Source of the DNA: Bacillus sp. AFS037270
GTDB taxonomy: Bacteria > Bacillota > Bacilli > Bacillales_B > DSM-18226
Length of the DNA: 46,240 bases
Assembly: GCF_002585305.1 (NCBI RefSeq)
Contig: NZ_NUNF01000037.1
Location: 57,690-103,929, forward strand
Direction of reading: 5' to 3'
Both the position numbers and the translations under genes were made by a program. The notes under the pieces are model-generated. The model saw only the letters and a program-made list of their open reading frames with translations. It did not search any database and had not been told where the DNA came from. Position 1 is the stretch's first letter; every line of letters begins with the position of its first letter. Shown here piece by piece: positions 25,068-34,259 of the stretch.

Positions 25068-25452
25068 TTAAATCAATTTCTTAAATTTTTCTCTAAAGGC
25101 TAGTTTGTGAGCAAATAGGTAGATCAAAGTATAAAAAGGAAATGGAATAACTAAACTTCCAATTTGTGCGATGATATATACCGAAGCATTTAAAAAGCGG
25201 TTCTCCAATAAATTCAGTTAACATTCCAAATAGTAAACCCACAATCCAGGGGTTTCTATTATAAAAGTACCGGATTACGAACAAAACACATACAGGCATA
25301 AGTGCAGAGTCATAAGGAATGTAGGATGGGAATGCAGGTGTGACAGGTCTCAAATAGTTCCAAAATGTTAGTTGAACACCTATATTATCTAATGTAATGG
25401 ATACTAAACTGACAAATAAACCGGCGTATAAAAACCGATCCTTCCCAATCAT
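25068..25452 (-). pseudogene. Frameshifted CBO0543-like membrane protein gene
   Basis: The uninterrupted frame (25093-25452) reads as a membrane protein until EPLFK and then becomes atypical. Removing one base from the run TTTAAAAA at 25189-25196 restores ...EPLFNASVYIIAQIG and a typical amphipathic/basic end (AHKLAFREKFKKLI) stopping at 25068. The 5' end is also suspect: there is no ribosome binding site at 25452, and an in-frame stop lies a few codons upstream, so the first membrane segment of the family seems lost. I read it as a decayed relative of the gene at 9698-10207; assembly error is possible. Confidence 0.6.
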
Positions 25453-25704
25453 AAGCAGAAAATTGAAGAGTCATTTTTTCAACAGCTGCACTGCTATCGC
25501 CTTAACTTTTTGGAAAGAACATGTCGTCACCCGCTAGGGACAGTTGCGCATGAGCCTGACACCATGACTTCTTACGACAATCATAAAAATAAAAAATGGC
25601 AGTATCCGTGGTTATTTAATAATAATCATAGCCACAGACACACGCCACTAATTTAGTTTTGTGCCTTATAAAAATGATAACTAGAGCATCTCTTCTTTGC
25701 TTTT

Positions 25705-26130
25705 TTAAATGGTTGTTTGCTGTGCATATTTTTTGAAATTATCTAGAATTGCCTGCCATCCTTGTTGTTGTAACTCAATTGGATTTGTAGTTTCAGCATC
25801 AAAAGTTTCAATTACTTCGGTTTCGTTTTCTTGACCTTTAAAAGTAATTTTAACTTTTCTTCCATCACCCAGAGTATAAGCAATAACCTCATGTAATTTC
25901 ACTTCATCATAAATTCCACCAAAATCGAAACCAAAACTGCCATCTTTGGCTTCCATTCTTGAAAGGAATTTCCCACCTGCTCTTAAATCATTCTCAGCAA
26001 ATGGTGTATGCCAGTCATCTGAAGCTTTGCTCCATCTTGTGATATGAGTTGGCTCTGTCCAATATTTCCATACCTTTTCTACTGGTGCTTGAACTGTTGT
26101 TTCTACTGTTATTTTTTTAGATGTTTCCAT
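25705..26130 (-). CDS. SRPBCC (AHSA1-like) domain protein
   Basis: A 141-residue START/Bet v1-like protein. It starts with the strand KKITVETTVQAPVEKVWKYW, typical of the AHSA1 subfamily, includes RAGGKFLSRMEAKDGS, and ends with the long C-terminal helix QGWQAILDNFKKYAQ. Members bind hydrophobic ligands or act as polyketide-type cyclases or Hsp90-coactivator relatives; the ligand is not known here. GAGGCGG precedes the ATG. Transcribed alone. Confidence 0.85.
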   Translation of the reverse strand: METSKKITVETTVQAPVEKVWKYWTEPTHITRWSKASDDWHTPFAENDLRAGGKFLSRMEAKDGSFGFDFGGIYDEVKLHEVIAYTLGDGRKVKITFKGQENETEVIETFDAETTNPIELQQQGWQAILDNFKKYAQQTTI

Positions 26131-26616
26131 TTCATTTACCGCCTCTCTTAATACGAAGATTTTTTAAGCGATTTATCCACAATAGGTGCCTGACTATATT
26201 CTAGATGATTTCGAATAATTACGCTACTTCTTCATTGGTTCCTTATACCGCCCTTGTAATCCATTTCTTCCCTTCCACTAACCTTGTAACTAGCATTGGG
26301 ATTTTTAAACGGAAAATGAAGATAAAACAGACAACTGCTTAATTCGGAGAAAACAAGAGAAATCGTGAGATATTCCTTTCTATATAGAAGGCGTTTAGTT
26401 AAAGAAGCAATACTCAGATAGTTTTATTTCCTTGGCAGGGAGTAAAGCTCTTATTGTTGATGAATATAGTAGCTTAAGGGGATGAAAAATATGGAATTTG
26501 TAGGTATGCTTCCAGCTTTAGTAGTACCTTGAAGAATGATTAACACTTATTAATAACTGGAATTAAATATACATATATCATTAAGATTAAGAATGAATGT
26601 TAAGAGGAGACAATAA
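26131..26616. other. Gene-poor stretch before the NlpC/P60-like gene
   Basis: A 486-base gap. It holds only a tiny frame after AAGGGG (about 26490-26532: MEFVGMLPALVVP then stop), which looks like the remnant of the start of a gene. Otherwise nothing recognised. It marks the left border of an accessory patch. Confidence 0.4.
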
Positions 26617-27060
26617 ATGGATAAAAATTATGATGAGTATATTAATAATGCAATTGAGTGGGCTAAAGGTCATCTAAATTCTAAAGAATATTGTTATATT
26701 TGTTTGGCTTTTGTAGAGGATGCATTAGAGAGAAGTAATAACATTGAAATCTTTGGTGGAGATACTGCAAAAGAATCTGCGGATTTATATGAAGCAAATA
26801 AGCAAACAGGTATGCCTCCAAAAGGAACCTTTGTTTTTTATGATTGCTTAGGAGTAATTAATGGTGAGCGTAAAAATTGGGGGCATGTAGGCTTATCTAT
26901 TGGTAATGGAGAGGTTATTCATGCTTGGGATAAGGTAAGGATTAATAATTACCTTGATGTAGAAAAGTTAACTACTGCTCCAGGTTGGGAAAAAACAAAG
27001 TTCATTGGATGGGTATCACTTGAACGAATTATGCTTGGGTTTCAAAGGAAAATTTATTAA
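26617..27060 (+). CDS. NlpC/P60-like cysteine peptidase without signal peptide
   Basis: A 147-residue protein with an NlpC/P60-type pattern: candidate catalytic C29 in YICLAFVEDAL, H90 in NWGHVGLSIGNGEVIHAW, and H102 in the same block. NlpC/P60 enzymes cleave gamma-glutamyl bonds in peptidoglycan or act as amidases. There is no signal peptide or wall-binding domain, unlike most Bacillus wall hydrolases, so it may act inside the cell, be released by lysis, or work on a non-wall substrate. AGAGGAG lies 8 nt before the ATG. A dispersed repeat with a terminator hairpin follows. Confidence 0.65.
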   Translation: MDKNYDEYINNAIEWAKGHLNSKEYCYICLAFVEDALERSNNIEIFGGDTAKESADLYEANKQTGMPPKGTFVFYDCLGVINGERKNWGHVGLSIGNGEVIHAWDKVRINNYLDVEKLTTAPGWEKTKFIGWVSLERIMLGFQRKIY

Positions 27061-27152
27061 TATTAAATTTTCACTAATGCTAAATCTTCATCGGATTAAA
27101 TTAAAAATCATCTAGAATTTTGACTGGCCAATACATTAAAGAATGTGAAAAA

Positions 27153-27220
27153 TGTACTTAAACAATGCTTGAGTTGAACAAGGGGTTACTGCAGCAACCC
27201 TTTTTTCTTGTTCCGCTATC
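27153..27220 (+). repeat. Dispersed repeat, copy 1
   Basis: Begins TGTACTTAAACAA and ends CTTGTTCCGCTATC, with an internal hairpin and T run. It aligns with 44170-44240 along its length, most strongly at both ends. Confidence 0.6.
27183..27206 (+). terminator. Terminator within the dispersed repeat
   Basis: GGGTT and AACCC close a hairpin over ACTGCAGC, followed by six T residues, 120 nt after the NlpC/P60-like gene. Confidence 0.7.
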
Positions 27221-27338
27221 ATGCCATAACATCCAAAATCAATTAATATGTATCAATAGACAAGCATACAATCTCCTTAAGACTGGTTGCAAATTATCAC
27301 AATTGCTTCAATACAGTTGAGTAAAGGAGCTGATCATA

Positions 27339-28524
27339 TTGTCCTTTCCAAATTCTATGCATAACTACCTACTACCGGAGGATTTCGGGGCAAAAGGTGA
27401 TGGTGTTACAGATGATACAGAAGCCTTGAAAAATTGTATTGCTAGCGCATTGGGAGGAATGGGGATATTAAATCTTAAACCTCATGTAACCTATGTAATT
27501 ACACAGATACTCGAAATCCCTGATTATATTTCAGTAAAGGGTAACAATGCTTTAATAAAGGTTGCTAGTGATTGGAATAAAGTTTCAGTCCCGTCCCTTT
27601 ACCCAAAGTATAGTATCAACAGGAACACTATCAGCGCCTTTGGCAGGAACGGATTTAACTATGAGTACAAGATTTATTAAGGATTTGAAAATTGATGGGA
27701 ATTCCAATTACTGTAACCTTGTCGGATTGTATATGGGAACTGAAGATCAAAGTAAAATTACACAATCATCAAGTGTTAACTATGCTGTCTATCAATGTGC
27801 ATTTAAAAACATTTCTATCTCTCATGTCTCTACTGGTCTATTTTTAGCGGAGGAATGGGGGAGTTACTTTGAAAATATAAGCACCACTTATATCGGGGAT
27901 TGTGGTTTAAAAATACAAGGGCAAATTGTTAATAATACCTTTGTTGGCTGTCAATTTTCTGGTTTAAATAATGGTGTTTATGTAAATGGTGCTACATATC
28001 AAGGATCTATCAGACGTCCGGAGGGCTTTACCTTCTTGGGTGGTTTCATTGGTTCAGCTAAAAGGGGTATAAATGTAGTACGAGGATTGGCGTTCAAATT
28101 CTCTCACATGGTCGTGAACTTGAACTCTCTCTTTGCTGTTACAGGTGCTGATATGTCAGACTTTGTATTTGATGGTTGTTATATTTCCTGTACCTCAAGG
28201 GCAATAGATATCCAAGCCATAAATACTATTCGTAATAATACATCCGTAGCTTTTAATCATTGTAATATTATGAGTGATGGTTTAACTGATCCTTATGTAG
28301 CTTATGTCCATGTTAGACAAAATGGGATTGTGTTTAATGGCTGTAAGATCAATGGTGTTATGTACTGGGAGGATGGTAGTAGTGGTCTAGTAACCAACTG
28401 CCTATGGGGTGACGACCCCACCACTAAGCCTAGAATCATAAAATGTGGTACTGGCTATGTTAGACAATCTCTCAATATGTTTAAACAAGATGGAACACTA
28501 GTTGTAACAAGAGGAACGAGGTAA
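27339..28524 (+). pseudogene. Frameshifted beta-helix pectate-lyase-like protein gene
   Basis: Two overlapping frames together describe one protein of about 394 residues. The first (27339-27680) starts EDFGAKGDGVTDDTEALKNCI, the hallmark of pectate-lyase-3/phage tailspike right-handed beta-helix proteins. The second (ending 28524) continues with TMSTRFIKDLKIDGNSNYC and beta-helix rungs (FENISTTYIGDCGLKI and similar). Dropping one base in 27588-27604 (CCCGTCCCTTTACCC) joins them as VPSFTQS. The start is TTG after AGGAG. No signal peptide. Likely polysaccharide-binding or degrading, possibly phage-derived; now interrupted unless the base is an error. Confidence 0.7.
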
Positions 28525-28674
28525 TGAGTTGGTTGTCAGTCTAAAAAAATAGATTGAAGCTGGAAAAGGGATTGAAATGGATTATAATCGTCACTCAAGA
28601 AATCTAAGATAGGATGGGAATCTTGTGGTCAGTACTAACCTCACTCACAACCATTAATATCGTCAATAAGGTCG

Positions 28675-28707
28675 AACGCTAGGACAAACCAATCCTAGCG
28701 TTATTTT
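28675..28707. terminator. Bidirectional terminator
   Basis: AACGCTAGGA and TCCTAGCGTT form a 10-bp perfect stem followed by ATTTTT. It lies between the beta-helix gene and the convergent LCP gene. Confidence 0.85.
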
Positions 28708-28718
28708 TACCACCTTAT

Positions 28719-29684
28719 TTATTCATTTTGAGCAACACTTTTTCCTTCTAAAAACTGATTTAGAGCTTCGATATTTTTATCGAAGTCCACTTCTAATACA
28801 GCGCCAAGCTCTTCATCACGTTTATTTTGAAAACTGCCATCTTCAGGGATGCGTACGGTTTCTATATTGCCACTTTTCTTCGTTAACAGGTCTTTTCCAA
28901 TTGTCAAAATAGTGGAACTATCCATATTGGTATCTACGTATTCATTCATCAAACTTAATAGTTTAGGGAGTTTTACAACACTTTGCAGGCTTACGGCTTC
29001 ATCCGTTAATTTTTTAATCACTTCCTGCTGTCTTTGGATCCGTCCGAAGTCACTTAATCGATCGTGACGAAAACGGACATATCCTAATAATTCTTTTCCA
29101 TGAAGTGTTTGTTTGCCTTCTTCTAACTTTGTTTCAATGCCATAAGACATCTCGTATGGTATGTCTACTTTAATTCCGTCTGGTACGAGGAGATCGACCG
29201 CTTTTTCGAACCCCTTAAAGTCGACAATCGCATAATAATGAATATCCAGCCCGAAATTTTCTTTAAGGGTTTTCCTTAGTAGTTCAGGACCTCCAAACGA
29301 AAAAGCCGCATTTAATTTTTGCTGGCCATGCTCTGGTACAGAAACCAACATATCACGCATTAGAGAAATAAGTTTGATTTTATGTGTTTCTGGATCATAA
29401 TGGGCAACCATGATCGTATCCGTTCGAGCTTGTTTTTCTCCCCTTGAGTCACTTCCTAATAAAAGAACATTGACTGCACCTAGTTTATTTGTATCTCCTT
29501 GAAACGTATCTTTTCCTTCCACTTTTTTAAGTGGTTCGTTGATTGTTTCGATTGTACCTTGTATGTATTGAAATATATGAAAAAGACCAACTATAAAAAT
29601 GCTTAATAGAAGAAGTGCGCCAAACACTCTCCCCAATCTTAGTCTTCTTCTATTCTTTTTTGACCGTGTCAAATCTTGCATCAC
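28719..29684 (-). CDS. LytR-CpsA-Psr (LCP) family wall-polymer ligase
   Basis: A 321-residue protein: basic N-terminus, one membrane segment (about 20-42), then an extracellular LCP domain with LLLGSDSRGEKQARTDTIMV, ISLMRDMLV and the Arg/Asp block GYVRFRHDRLSDFGRIQRQQ. LCP enzymes (TagT/U/V in B. subtilis) transfer teichoic acids or other polymers from lipid carriers to peptidoglycan. Which paralogue this is cannot be decided. The start is uncertain: GTG 29684 and ATG 29681 overlap their own site, while TTG four codons in has GAGGTGA at good spacing. Monocistronic. Confidence 0.9.
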   Translation of the reverse strand: MMQDLTRSKKNRRRLRLGRVFGALLLLSIFIVGLFHIFQYIQGTIETINEPLKKVEGKDTFQGDTNKLGAVNVLLLGSDSRGEKQARTDTIMVAHYDPETHKIKLISLMRDMLVSVPEHGQQKLNAAFSFGGPELLRKTLKENFGLDIHYYAIVDFKGFEKAVDLLVPDGIKVDIPYEMSYGIETKLEEGKQTLHGKELLGYVRFRHDRLSDFGRIQRQQEVIKKLTDEAVSLQSVVKLPKLLSLMNEYVDTNMDSSTILTIGKDLLTKKSGNIETVRIPEDGSFQNKRDEELGAVLEVDFDKNIEALNQFLEGKSVAQNE

Positions 29685-29914
29685 CTCATCTATTCACATC
29701 CCCTGAAGTAATGATTATCCCATAAATATTTTTCATCCTTTTTAATATCAGGTTACATTTTTTTGAATTTCTGATTACATTTTCTTGTTTTATTGTCACT
29801 TATCTAGTTGTCTTAGAGGTATGACCTTATGTTTAAATTAAGTTTATTATTTTAAAATATTGTCACACTTTTAATATCATGATACTATTAGATGAAATTA
29901 AATTCCTTTAATTT

Positions 29915-30007
29915 GGTCCAGAGAGGCCAAAAAGGCGAAAGTAGACTTCTTATATACTTGTCATGTATATAAGTGCCCTTTTGTCCTTTGGATGAGAGGG
30001 CATTTTT
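29915..30007 (+). promoter_or_regulatory. PyrR-type transcription attenuator
   Basis: GGTCCAGAGAGGCC (29915-29928) fits the PyrR RNA-binding loop consensus ARUCCNGNGAGGYU, with the outer A-U pair replaced by G-C. It is followed by a hairpin CTTATATAC/GTATATAAG (29949-29973) and a terminator: TGCCCT (29974-29979) pairs with AGGGCA (29997-30002), then five T residues. CAAAAAGGC, just after the loop (from 29928), can pair with GCCCTTTTG in the terminator's 5' arm at 8 of 9 positions, which is the expected antiterminator. UMP-bound PyrR would thus favour termination before the downstream transporter gene. Confidence 0.85.
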
Positions 30008-30066
30008 ATTTTTGCCAACTTTTCTTTAAACAAAGTCCTGTGAGGCTTGAAAGGAGAACGACAAAA

Positions 30067-31284
30067 ATGGATTATCGTAAAAAAACAGTAGTTGCTTCAG
30101 TAGCAGGTTTAACATTAGAGGGTATGGATATCATGTTTATATCCTTTGCGATGTCGATGATTATTGCCGAATTTCATATCGACATGGCTACAGGCGGTCT
30201 TATTTCTTCTATTACCAACTTAGGAATGCTGGCAGGTGGAGTCATTTTTGGGATTTTAGCAGATAAATTTGGAAGAGTTAAAGTTTTTACTTATACGATT
30301 CTACTATTTGCTCTTGGTACGGCATTAACAGGGTTAGCCTCAAATATTGAACAAGTTTATCTATTTAGGTTTATTGCAGGCTTAGGTGCAGGTGGAGAAT
30401 ACGGCATTGGAATGGCGCTTGTGGCTGAAGCATGGCCAAAGAATAAACAAGGACGCGCTTCTTCCTATGTCAGCATTGGTGCTCAATATGGTGTGATCCT
30501 CGCTGCTCTTCTTAGCGCCATGATCCTTCCTGCGTGGGGATGGAGAGGATTGTTTTTCATCGGTTTGGTTCCCGTTATATTCGCTTTTATCGTTAGAAAG
30601 AAATTAGACGAATCACCTGTATGGGTAGGGGCACAAAAGCAAAAACAACTTTTGCCAAAACAAGGGAAATTATCGCAATTGTTTTCTTCGCCTAGAACAT
30701 CGGTCACAACGATCGCTTTAGCCATCATGGCTACTGTCCAAATTGCCGGTTATAATGGGTTGATGATTTGGCTGCCGTCCATGCTCCAACAATCCCAAGG
30801 ATTATCCGTTTCCAATTCGGCTCTTTGGACGATTAGTACGGCTGTTGGAATGATTGCAGGGATGTTAACTTTTGGCCAATTTATGGATCGTTTTGGAATG
30901 AAGCGCTCATATGGAATCTTCTTATTCGCTTCTGCGGTGGCTGTGTTCTTATTCTCCTTTGCTTCAGGGAGTGCAGGTCTTTTAATCGGCGGTGCGCTTG
31001 TAGGGTTTTTCTCGAATGGAATGTTTGCGGGATATGGTGCACTAATCAGTAATTATTATCCAGTTGAGATTCGAAGCACAGCAACCAATACGATCTTTAA
31101 CTTTGGCAGGGCATTAGGGGGATTATCTCCTATTTTGGTAGGATACATCCTGCAGCACGCGAATGTAACGGTAGCGATGGGGTATCTTGCTGGCCTTTAC
31201 TGTATCTCCTTTATCGCAATGGTTAGTTTGAAAAAAGGAAAGGATAAGAAAGCACAAATCCATTCATTTTCTAAAGCGGTGTAA
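30067..31284 (+). CDS. MFS transporter under PyrR-type control
   Basis: A 405-residue twelve-helix MFS transporter. It has GILADKFGRVKVF (loop 2-3 motif), RFIAGLGAGGEYGIGMALVAE and GWRGLFFIG, like the aromatic-acid/sugar-acid symporter group. The reading frame extends into the attenuator terminator, so the true start is ATG 30067, 8 nt after AGGAGAA. Because its leader is a PyrR attenuator, the substrate is probably a pyrimidine precursor or base such as orotate, dihydroorotate or uracil (inference). No other pyr gene is nearby. Confidence 0.88.
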   Translation: MDYRKKTVVASVAGLTLEGMDIMFISFAMSMIIAEFHIDMATGGLISSITNLGMLAGGVIFGILADKFGRVKVFTYTILLFALGTALTGLASNIEQVYLFRFIAGLGAGGEYGIGMALVAEAWPKNKQGRASSYVSIGAQYGVILAALLSAMILPAWGWRGLFFIGLVPVIFAFIVRKKLDESPVWVGAQKQKQLLPKQGKLSQLFSSPRTSVTTIALAIMATVQIAGYNGLMIWLPSMLQQSQGLSVSNSALWTISTAVGMIAGMLTFGQFMDRFGMKRSYGIFLFASAVAVFLFSFASGSAGLLIGGALVGFFSNGMFAGYGALISNYYPVEIRSTATNTIFNFGRALGGLSPILVGYILQHANVTVAMGYLAGLYCISFIAMVSLKKGKDKKAQIHSFSKAV

Positions 31285-31371
31285 AGTGAAAGCTGGAATC
31301 TTTTAAGGAAAAGGTCTATTCCTTTAACCAAATTACCAAGCTAGTTTTATACTGGGAAAATTTTATTAGTT

Positions 31372-31404
31372 ATGACGCGTAAACTGGTACGCGTCATTTT
31401 TTTT
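31372..31404 (+). terminator. Terminator after the PyrR-controlled transporter
   Basis: ATGACGCGT and ACGCGTCAT form a 9-bp perfect stem with an 8-nt loop, followed by eight T residues. Confidence 0.9.
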
Positions 31405-31437
31405 ATTTATCTCAAGGTTTTAGGCAATCGGTCTTCA

Positions 31438-31468
31438 TGTATAACATGTTTCTTTATGGAAAATATTA
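31438..31468 (+). promoter_or_regulatory. Sigma-G-like promoter of the germination operon
   Basis: TGTATA (31438-31443), an 18-bp spacer and AATATTA (31462-31468) fit the sigma-G consensus TGNATA-N17-18-CATNNTA except for the first base of the -10. Germinant receptor operons are made in the forespore under sigma-G. Confidence 0.5.
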
Positions 31469-31543
31469 ACCAAAAAGGAAGCTTTTAAAAAAAATAAGTT
31501 TGCTATGAAATATCAAAAGCTTTACATAAGTGGGAGATTAAGA

Positions 31544-32653
31544 ATGAATAAGGAAAAAATAAGCGGACTCCAGCTTTTTTATTTAATGGCAGGCTATGTA
31601 TTGGGAACTGCGATCATTTTAGGATTAGGTGCAGATGTGAAGCAAGATGCATGGATTTTTATCATAATAGGAATGTTATCCAGTGTGCTTTTAATGGTTG
31701 TTTACACTCAATTAACATTTTACTATCCGGGTGATACTCTCGCTCAGATGATGCCAAAAATAATTGGAAAAATTCTATCCTATCCCGTTATCCTGCTTTA
31801 TATTGCACATTTTACCTATTCTGCAGCAAGGGCTTGCAGAGAATTAGGGGACCTAATTGTGACAACCATTTTAACTGAAACCCCAATCTTTGTAGTAATA
31901 GGAAGCTTCATGGTGTTAGTGATTTATTGCTTACGAGGAGGAGTGGAGACTTTAGGGCGGATGGCAGAAATTGTATTTCCTATTTATTTTTTTTCCCTCA
32001 TGCTGATTTGGCTTCTTTTACTAAGTGTCGAAACATTTGATTTGAGAAATCTGACACCTGTATTAGGTAATGGTGTAATGCACGTATTGAAAAAAGCGGT
32101 CCCCGCTGCCATAAACTTCCCATTTGGAGAAACAATAGTCATTATGATGTTTTTTCCTTTTTTAAGCAATAAAAAAAATATAAGAAAGATCGGACTGTCC
32201 ACTCTACTAATTGGAGGATCCCTGTTAACAGTTAATTCTATTATGATGATTTCTACTTTAGGACCGGAAATTTACAGCAAGGACCTTTTTTCCCTTCTTG
32301 CAGCTACTCAAATGGTTTCTGTTGCAGATTTTCTTGAACGTTTTGATGCCCTTGTTATTTTAATGATGGTAGCAGGAGTTTTTTTTAAGGTTGGAGGATT
32401 TACATTGGGTGCATCCATTGCTATTTCTCATTTATTCAATTTAAAACAAACTCGTTCTGTCATTCTTGGCCTTGGGTTAATTATTACTCCCTTATCGCTA
32501 ATAAGTGCATCCAGTTATGTAGAACATTTAGAAATTGGATTTAAGCTCTATGTTCCATATCTACATACATTTTTGCAAATTATTTTACCAATTTTATTGC
32601 TTGGCATCGCAGTGATTCGAAAAAAATTGGGACTTGTCTATCCGCAAAAATAA
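31544..32653 (+). CDS. Spore germinant receptor B subunit (GerAB/GerKB family)
   Basis: A 369-residue integral membrane protein of the spore germination permease (APC-like) family, with about ten membrane helices. Typical features are KISGLQLFYLMAGYVLGTAI at the N-terminus, YTQLTFYYPGDTLAQMMPKIIGK and NFPFGETIVIMMFFPFL. The B subunit is thought to bind the germinant in the spore inner membrane. The ATG at 31544 follows GGGAGA; 13 upstream codons are rejected. It is the first gene of a B-A-C-D operon, unlike the A-B-C order of gerA and gerB of B. subtilis. Confidence 0.9.
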   Translation: MNKEKISGLQLFYLMAGYVLGTAIILGLGADVKQDAWIFIIIGMLSSVLLMVVYTQLTFYYPGDTLAQMMPKIIGKILSYPVILLYIAHFTYSAARACRELGDLIVTTILTETPIFVVIGSFMVLVIYCLRGGVETLGRMAEIVFPIYFFSLMLIWLLLLSVETFDLRNLTPVLGNGVMHVLKKAVPAAINFPFGETIVIMMFFPFLSNKKNIRKIGLSTLLIGGSLLTVNSIMMISTLGPEIYSKDLFSLLAATQMVSVADFLERFDALVILMMVAGVFFKVGGFTLGASIAISHLFNLKQTRSVILGLGLIITPLSLISASSYVEHLEIGFKLYVPYLHTFLQIILPILLLGIAVIRKKLGLVYPQK

Positions 32654-32671
32654 TTTAGGGTGGTACGATTA

Positions 32672-34231
32672 TTGAGAATTTTAAGGCGGTTAAAAAAACT
32701 AACATCTATAATACAAGAGCAAAATCCCGACAAAATTATAGTGCAAGATGGAAATGATCGATTATCTGGATTTCTGCAGAATGATTTTTCGCTGGTCATG
32801 CAGCATTTTGAAGGGGCTTCAGATTTTGCCTATCGAGAACTTACTTTAAAAGACAATCACGTTATCACGATTTTATATCTAAATGGATTAGTGGATATCG
32901 AAAGAATCGAATTAAATATTATAGATCCTTTGTTAAAGCATATCGAGGCTTTATTAAAGAACCCTGAACCGACCATTGATAACATAAAAGAGGGGCTTAG
33001 TTCAGCTCAAGTCAAACATGGAGAAACCGTTCAAGAAATCGTTAATCATCTATTATCGGGAGATACGGTTTTACTGATTAATGGACTCAAACAAGCCATT
33101 TTTATAAGTGAACAATCATGGGAAAAGCGTTCAATTGAAGAACCTATATCCGAAGCAGTTGTATTAGGCCCAAGAGAAGGCTTTACTGAAAATATCCAAA
33201 CAAATACAAGCATGATTCGAAGACGCTTAAAAACAACTAAACTTAAGTTTGAAAGTATAAAAATTGGGGATCTTTCCAAAACCGAAGTAGTTATTACCTA
33301 TCTTGACGGTATTGCACAGAATTCAATCATTGAAGAAGTTCACAGCAGACTAAATCAGATTAATATCGATGCGATTGAGGATAGCGGATACATTGTAGAG
33401 CTTATTGAAGATCATCCTTACTCCGTGTTTCCGCAAATATTGCAGACTGAACGTCCAGATCGTGTTGTTGGTAACCTTCTTGAAGGCAGAGTCGGAATCA
33501 TTGTTGAAAATAGCCCTTTTGCACTGATTGTTCCTGCGACATTTTTTCAAATGATGACCTCTCCTGAGGACTATTATGGAAGATATATCATAACTACATT
33601 TATTCGGTTTATCAGGTATCTCTTTTTATTGATTGCCCTAATGTTTCCGGCCATTTATATTGCAGTGACAACTTTTCATCAGGAATTACTTCCAACCAAT
33701 CTTTTGTTTAGTGTTGCTGCATCAAGAGAAACGGTTCCGTTCCCAGCAGTTGTCGAAGCATTATTAATGGAAATTACTTTTGAAGCTTTGCGAGAAGCTG
33801 GTTTGCGTTTACCGCGGCCAATCGGATCAACCGTTAGTATTGTAGGTGCATTGGTGATTGGTCAAGCTGCTGTCGAGGCGGGAATTGTTTCAGCTCCATT
33901 AGTCATTGTAGTATCGACTACAGGTATTGCTTCGTTTATGTTTCCTAGTTATAGTTTAACAGGCGCTATTCGACTCCTACGGTTTTTAATGATTTTTTTA
34001 GCCGCTACTTTAGGGTTTTATGGGATTTTGTTAGGAGTTTTCTTTATCCTGGTTCACCTTGTTCAACTTCGTAGCTTTGGTGTTCCTTATTTAGCTCCTA
34101 TAGCTCCTTTTAATTTTAACAATCTTAAAGACGTTTTTATTCGTGCGCCTTGGTGGAAGATGAATGAAAGACCTGAACAAACAGGAAAAAGAAACTTGAA
34201 GAGATTAGGTCTCCGAAACCGTAAATACTAG
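32672..34231 (+). CDS. Spore germinant receptor A subunit (GerAA/GerKA family)
   Basis: A 519-residue protein: a soluble N-terminal region (about 1-280, with DNRLSGFLQNDFSLVMQHF and ERPDRVVGNLLEGRVGIIVE) and about five membrane helices, including the conserved stretch PFPAVVEALLMEITFEALREAG and RLPRPIGSTVSIVGALVIGQAAV. The A subunits form oligomeric, ion-conducting germinant receptors. TTG at 32672 is preferred over the GTG at 32660 because AGGGTGG sits 8 nt before it. It begins 19 nt after the B-subunit stop. Confidence 0.9.
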   Translation: MRILRRLKKLTSIIQEQNPDKIIVQDGNDRLSGFLQNDFSLVMQHFEGASDFAYRELTLKDNHVITILYLNGLVDIERIELNIIDPLLKHIEALLKNPEPTIDNIKEGLSSAQVKHGETVQEIVNHLLSGDTVLLINGLKQAIFISEQSWEKRSIEEPISEAVVLGPREGFTENIQTNTSMIRRRLKTTKLKFESIKIGDLSKTEVVITYLDGIAQNSIIEEVHSRLNQINIDAIEDSGYIVELIEDHPYSVFPQILQTERPDRVVGNLLEGRVGIIVENSPFALIVPATFFQMMTSPEDYYGRYIITTFIRFIRYLFLLIALMFPAIYIAVTTFHQELLPTNLLFSVAASRETVPFPAVVEALLMEITFEALREAGLRLPRPIGSTVSIVGALVIGQAAVEAGIVSAPLVIVVSTTGIASFMFPSYSLTGAIRLLRFLMIFLAATLGFYGILLGVFFILVHLVQLRSFGVPYLAPIAPFNFNNLKDVFIRAPWWKMNERPEQTGKRNLKRLGLRNRKY

Positions 34232-34259
34232 TTCGCTTCAAAAAGACAGGATGAGATAC

